This document shows, one piece after another, positions 63,011 through 64,000 of a DNA stretch of 64,000 nt; positions within the stretch are counted from its first letter, which is position 1; every line of letters starts with the position of its first letter. The stretch is from a virus, in the IMG/VR virus record IMGVR_UViG_3300025131_009354, positions 1 to 64,000 of that record; one strand, 5' to 3'. A program made the position numbers and the translations under genes. The notes below the pieces were generated by a model. The model worked only from the letters and a program-made list of their open reading frames with translations. It was not told the origin of the DNA and made no database searches.

Positions 63011-63850
63011 ATGTCAGATACTAATGCTTTTATTATTGCAGAAGTGGGGATCAACCACAACGGAGATATAAAAATAGCAAAAAAGCTTATTGATATCGCC
63101 CATAGTTCCGGCTGTGACGCAGTAAAGTTTCAAAAAAGAACTATCAATACCGTTTATTCCGAGGATGTCCTTGACTGTCCCCGAGAGAGCCCCTGGGGAA
63201 CCACCCAGAGACAACAAAAAGAGGGATTAGAATTCGGGAAGGAAGAATATGACATAATTGATGAGCACTGTAGAGAATTGGGGATCAAGTGGACATCCTC
63301 TGCTTGGGATATTGAAAGCCTATATTTTATTAATAATTACAATGTCCCGTTTCATAAAGTCGCTTCTGCTATGTTAACTCATACAGAGTTTCTTAATGAA
63401 GTAGCTAAGTGCAGGAAACATACTTATATTTCCACAGGACTATCAACAATGGAACATGTCGATGCTGCGGTAGAAATATTTAAAAATAATGACTGCCCCT
63501 TTACTCTTCTGCATTGTGTGTCAACTTACCCGACAAAAGAAGAAGATAGTAATCTTTTGACTATAAAATCTTTAGAGGAAAAGTATGGCTGTGGTGTCGG
63601 ATATAGTGGACATGAATCTGGCGGACTACCTACCCTTGTGGCCGCGGCATTAGGAGCACCAGTTATTGAGAGGCACATAACCTTAGATAAGGAAATGTAT
63701 GGATCGGATCAGTCAGCTTCTTTGAATCCAAAAGAATTAAAAGAGTTGGTTTCCACTATTAGACAAGTTCAGAAAATTCTCGGGAACGGAAAAAAATCTT
63801 TACTCGACGATGAGATTCCAATTGCCAATAAATTAAGGTACTGGGAATAG
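63011..63850 (+). CDS. neuB: N-acetylneuraminate/nonulosonate synthase (NeuB)
   Basis: 279 residues. IIAEVGINHNGDIKIAKKLI, DAVKFQKR, TSSAWDIESL, KVASAMLT, ISTGLSTM, LLHCVSTYPT and GYSGHESG are the NeuB blocks, including the PEP and metal residues. The C-terminal SAF (antifreeze-like) domain is missing (family about 350). Condenses PEP with ManNAc or a related aldehyde to make a nonulosonic acid. AAGGA lies upstream of ATG 63011. Confidence 0.92.
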   Translation: MSDTNAFIIAEVGINHNGDIKIAKKLIDIAHSSGCDAVKFQKRTINTVYSEDVLDCPRESPWGTTQRQQKEGLEFGKEEYDIIDEHCRELGIKWTSSAWDIESLYFINNYNVPFHKVASAMLTHTEFLNEVAKCRKHTYISTGLSTMEHVDAAVEIFKNNDCPFTLLHCVSTYPTKEEDSNLLTIKSLEEKYGCGVGYSGHESGGLPTLVAAALGAPVIERHITLDKEMYGSDQSASLNPKELKELVSTIRQVQKILGNGKKSLLDDEIPIANKLRYWE

Positions 63851-63858
63851 AAGAAAAG

Positions 63859-64000
63859 GTGAAAGTATTAATAACAGGTGCTACTGGGGGACTAGGGAGA
63901 GAGCTAGCATCTCAGTATGCTATGGCAGGACATGATTTATGTTTGGTAGCAAGGGACAAGTATAAACTAAACGATATTAATTCTAAACTATCAAGCCAAT
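63859..64000 (+). CDS. Short-chain dehydrogenase, 5' part
   Basis: Frame open to the window end. GTG 63859, AAAAGG upstream. Begins VKVLITGATGGLGRELASQY: TGxxxGxG Rossmann motif, so NAD(P)-dependent SDR. Likely a sugar-modifying oxidoreductase of the glycan cassette. Confidence 0.8.
   Translation, partial: MKVLITGATGGLGRELASQYAMAGHDLCLVARDKYKLNDINSKLSSQ

Overview
The window reads as part of the genome of a large tailed bacteriophage, most likely a T4-like myovirus with a very large genome. Genes are packed head to tail on the + strand with ATGA, TAATG or GTGA overlaps. Dozens of proteins are under 120 residues and unassigned. There are structural-type proteins (fibre-like 43220-44602, 48563-49395, acidic core-like 5074-5580 and 53018-53809), phage-type enzymes (Dam methylase, PhoH, RecB-like nuclease, lytic transglycosylase, glutaredoxin) and a tRNA cluster. 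No ribosomal, central-metabolic, terminase, portal or polymerase genes are present, so the phage call is an inference; a prophage-like or very unusual chromosomal segment is less likely. Host: lipoboxes, SlyD-like FKBP, SpoVR/PrkA/YeaH and MopE-type CDGxDNDCDG repeats point to a Gram-negative host, perhaps of the deltaproteobacterial/myxobacterial kind.

Layout. 1-1.4 kb: six coupled GDLV-type SH3-like mini-proteins. 1.4-5 kb: full-length FtsH, a Zn-ribbon protein, an IMPDH/GMPR-family enzyme and a sigma-region-4-like protein. 5-10.5 kb: acidic proteins, an L,D-transpeptidase-like protein, Dam, GroEL, a coiled-coil membrane protein. 10.6-18.7 kb: small genes with glutaredoxin, ClpP-like protease, lytic transglycosylase, YkuK-like RNase H fold, a papain-fold enzyme with an apparent frameshift. 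18.7-29 kb: a region with strong sigma70-type promoters, MoxR ATPase, a double zinc-knuckle protein, an Hc1 histone-like protein, an FKBP, the VWA partner of MoxR, tiny membrane peptides, a second GDLV cluster, and an Smr protein. 29-32.3 kb: a pilin-like protein and five or six proteins whose N-termini look like T4-type capsid-targeting sequences. 32.3-36.8 kb: YeaH, SpoVR and PrkA. 36.8-41.7 kb: cysteine synthase, a eukaryotic-type phosphomannomutase, small genes. 41.7-43 kb: a structured RNA, six tRNAs and tilS. 43.2-54 kb: fibre and virion-type proteins, a J-domain protein, a leftward three-gene cassette with a MopE/VWA lipoprotein, a trypsin-like lipoprotein, a 1120-residue multidomain enzyme and tmRNA. 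54.4-57.2 kb: PIN-PhoH, a zincin, a RecB-type nuclease. 57.2-64 kb: a surface-glycan cassette (GT4 x2, GT9-like, split HldE-type pair, GT42-like, cupin, NeuB, SDR).

How the parts may work together. Protein quality control is over-represented for a virus: FtsH, ClpP-like, GroEL, a J-domain protein, FKBP, tmRNA, and two AAA+/VWA partnerships (MoxR with DUF2201, PrkA with YeaH plus SpoVR). Translation is supported by tRNAs reading A/U-ending codons, including an AUA-reading tRNA-Ile(CAU) placed next to the TilS enzyme that would modify it. Two promoter-like signals recur: TTGAC-N16-TAnnnT boxes in front of genes that look early and strongly expressed, and CTATTTAT(A/T) boxes just upstream of genes with virion-like products. 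The glycan cassette could decorate the particle or alter the host surface.

The strongest candidates for something undescribed are the virus-borne PrkA-YeaH-SpoVR module, the roughly twenty-copy GDLV mini-protein expansion, the set of proteins apparently marked for packaging into the capsid, and the 1120-residue ligase-like/nuclease-like/HxGH fusion. All calls come from reading motifs by eye; no database search was run.
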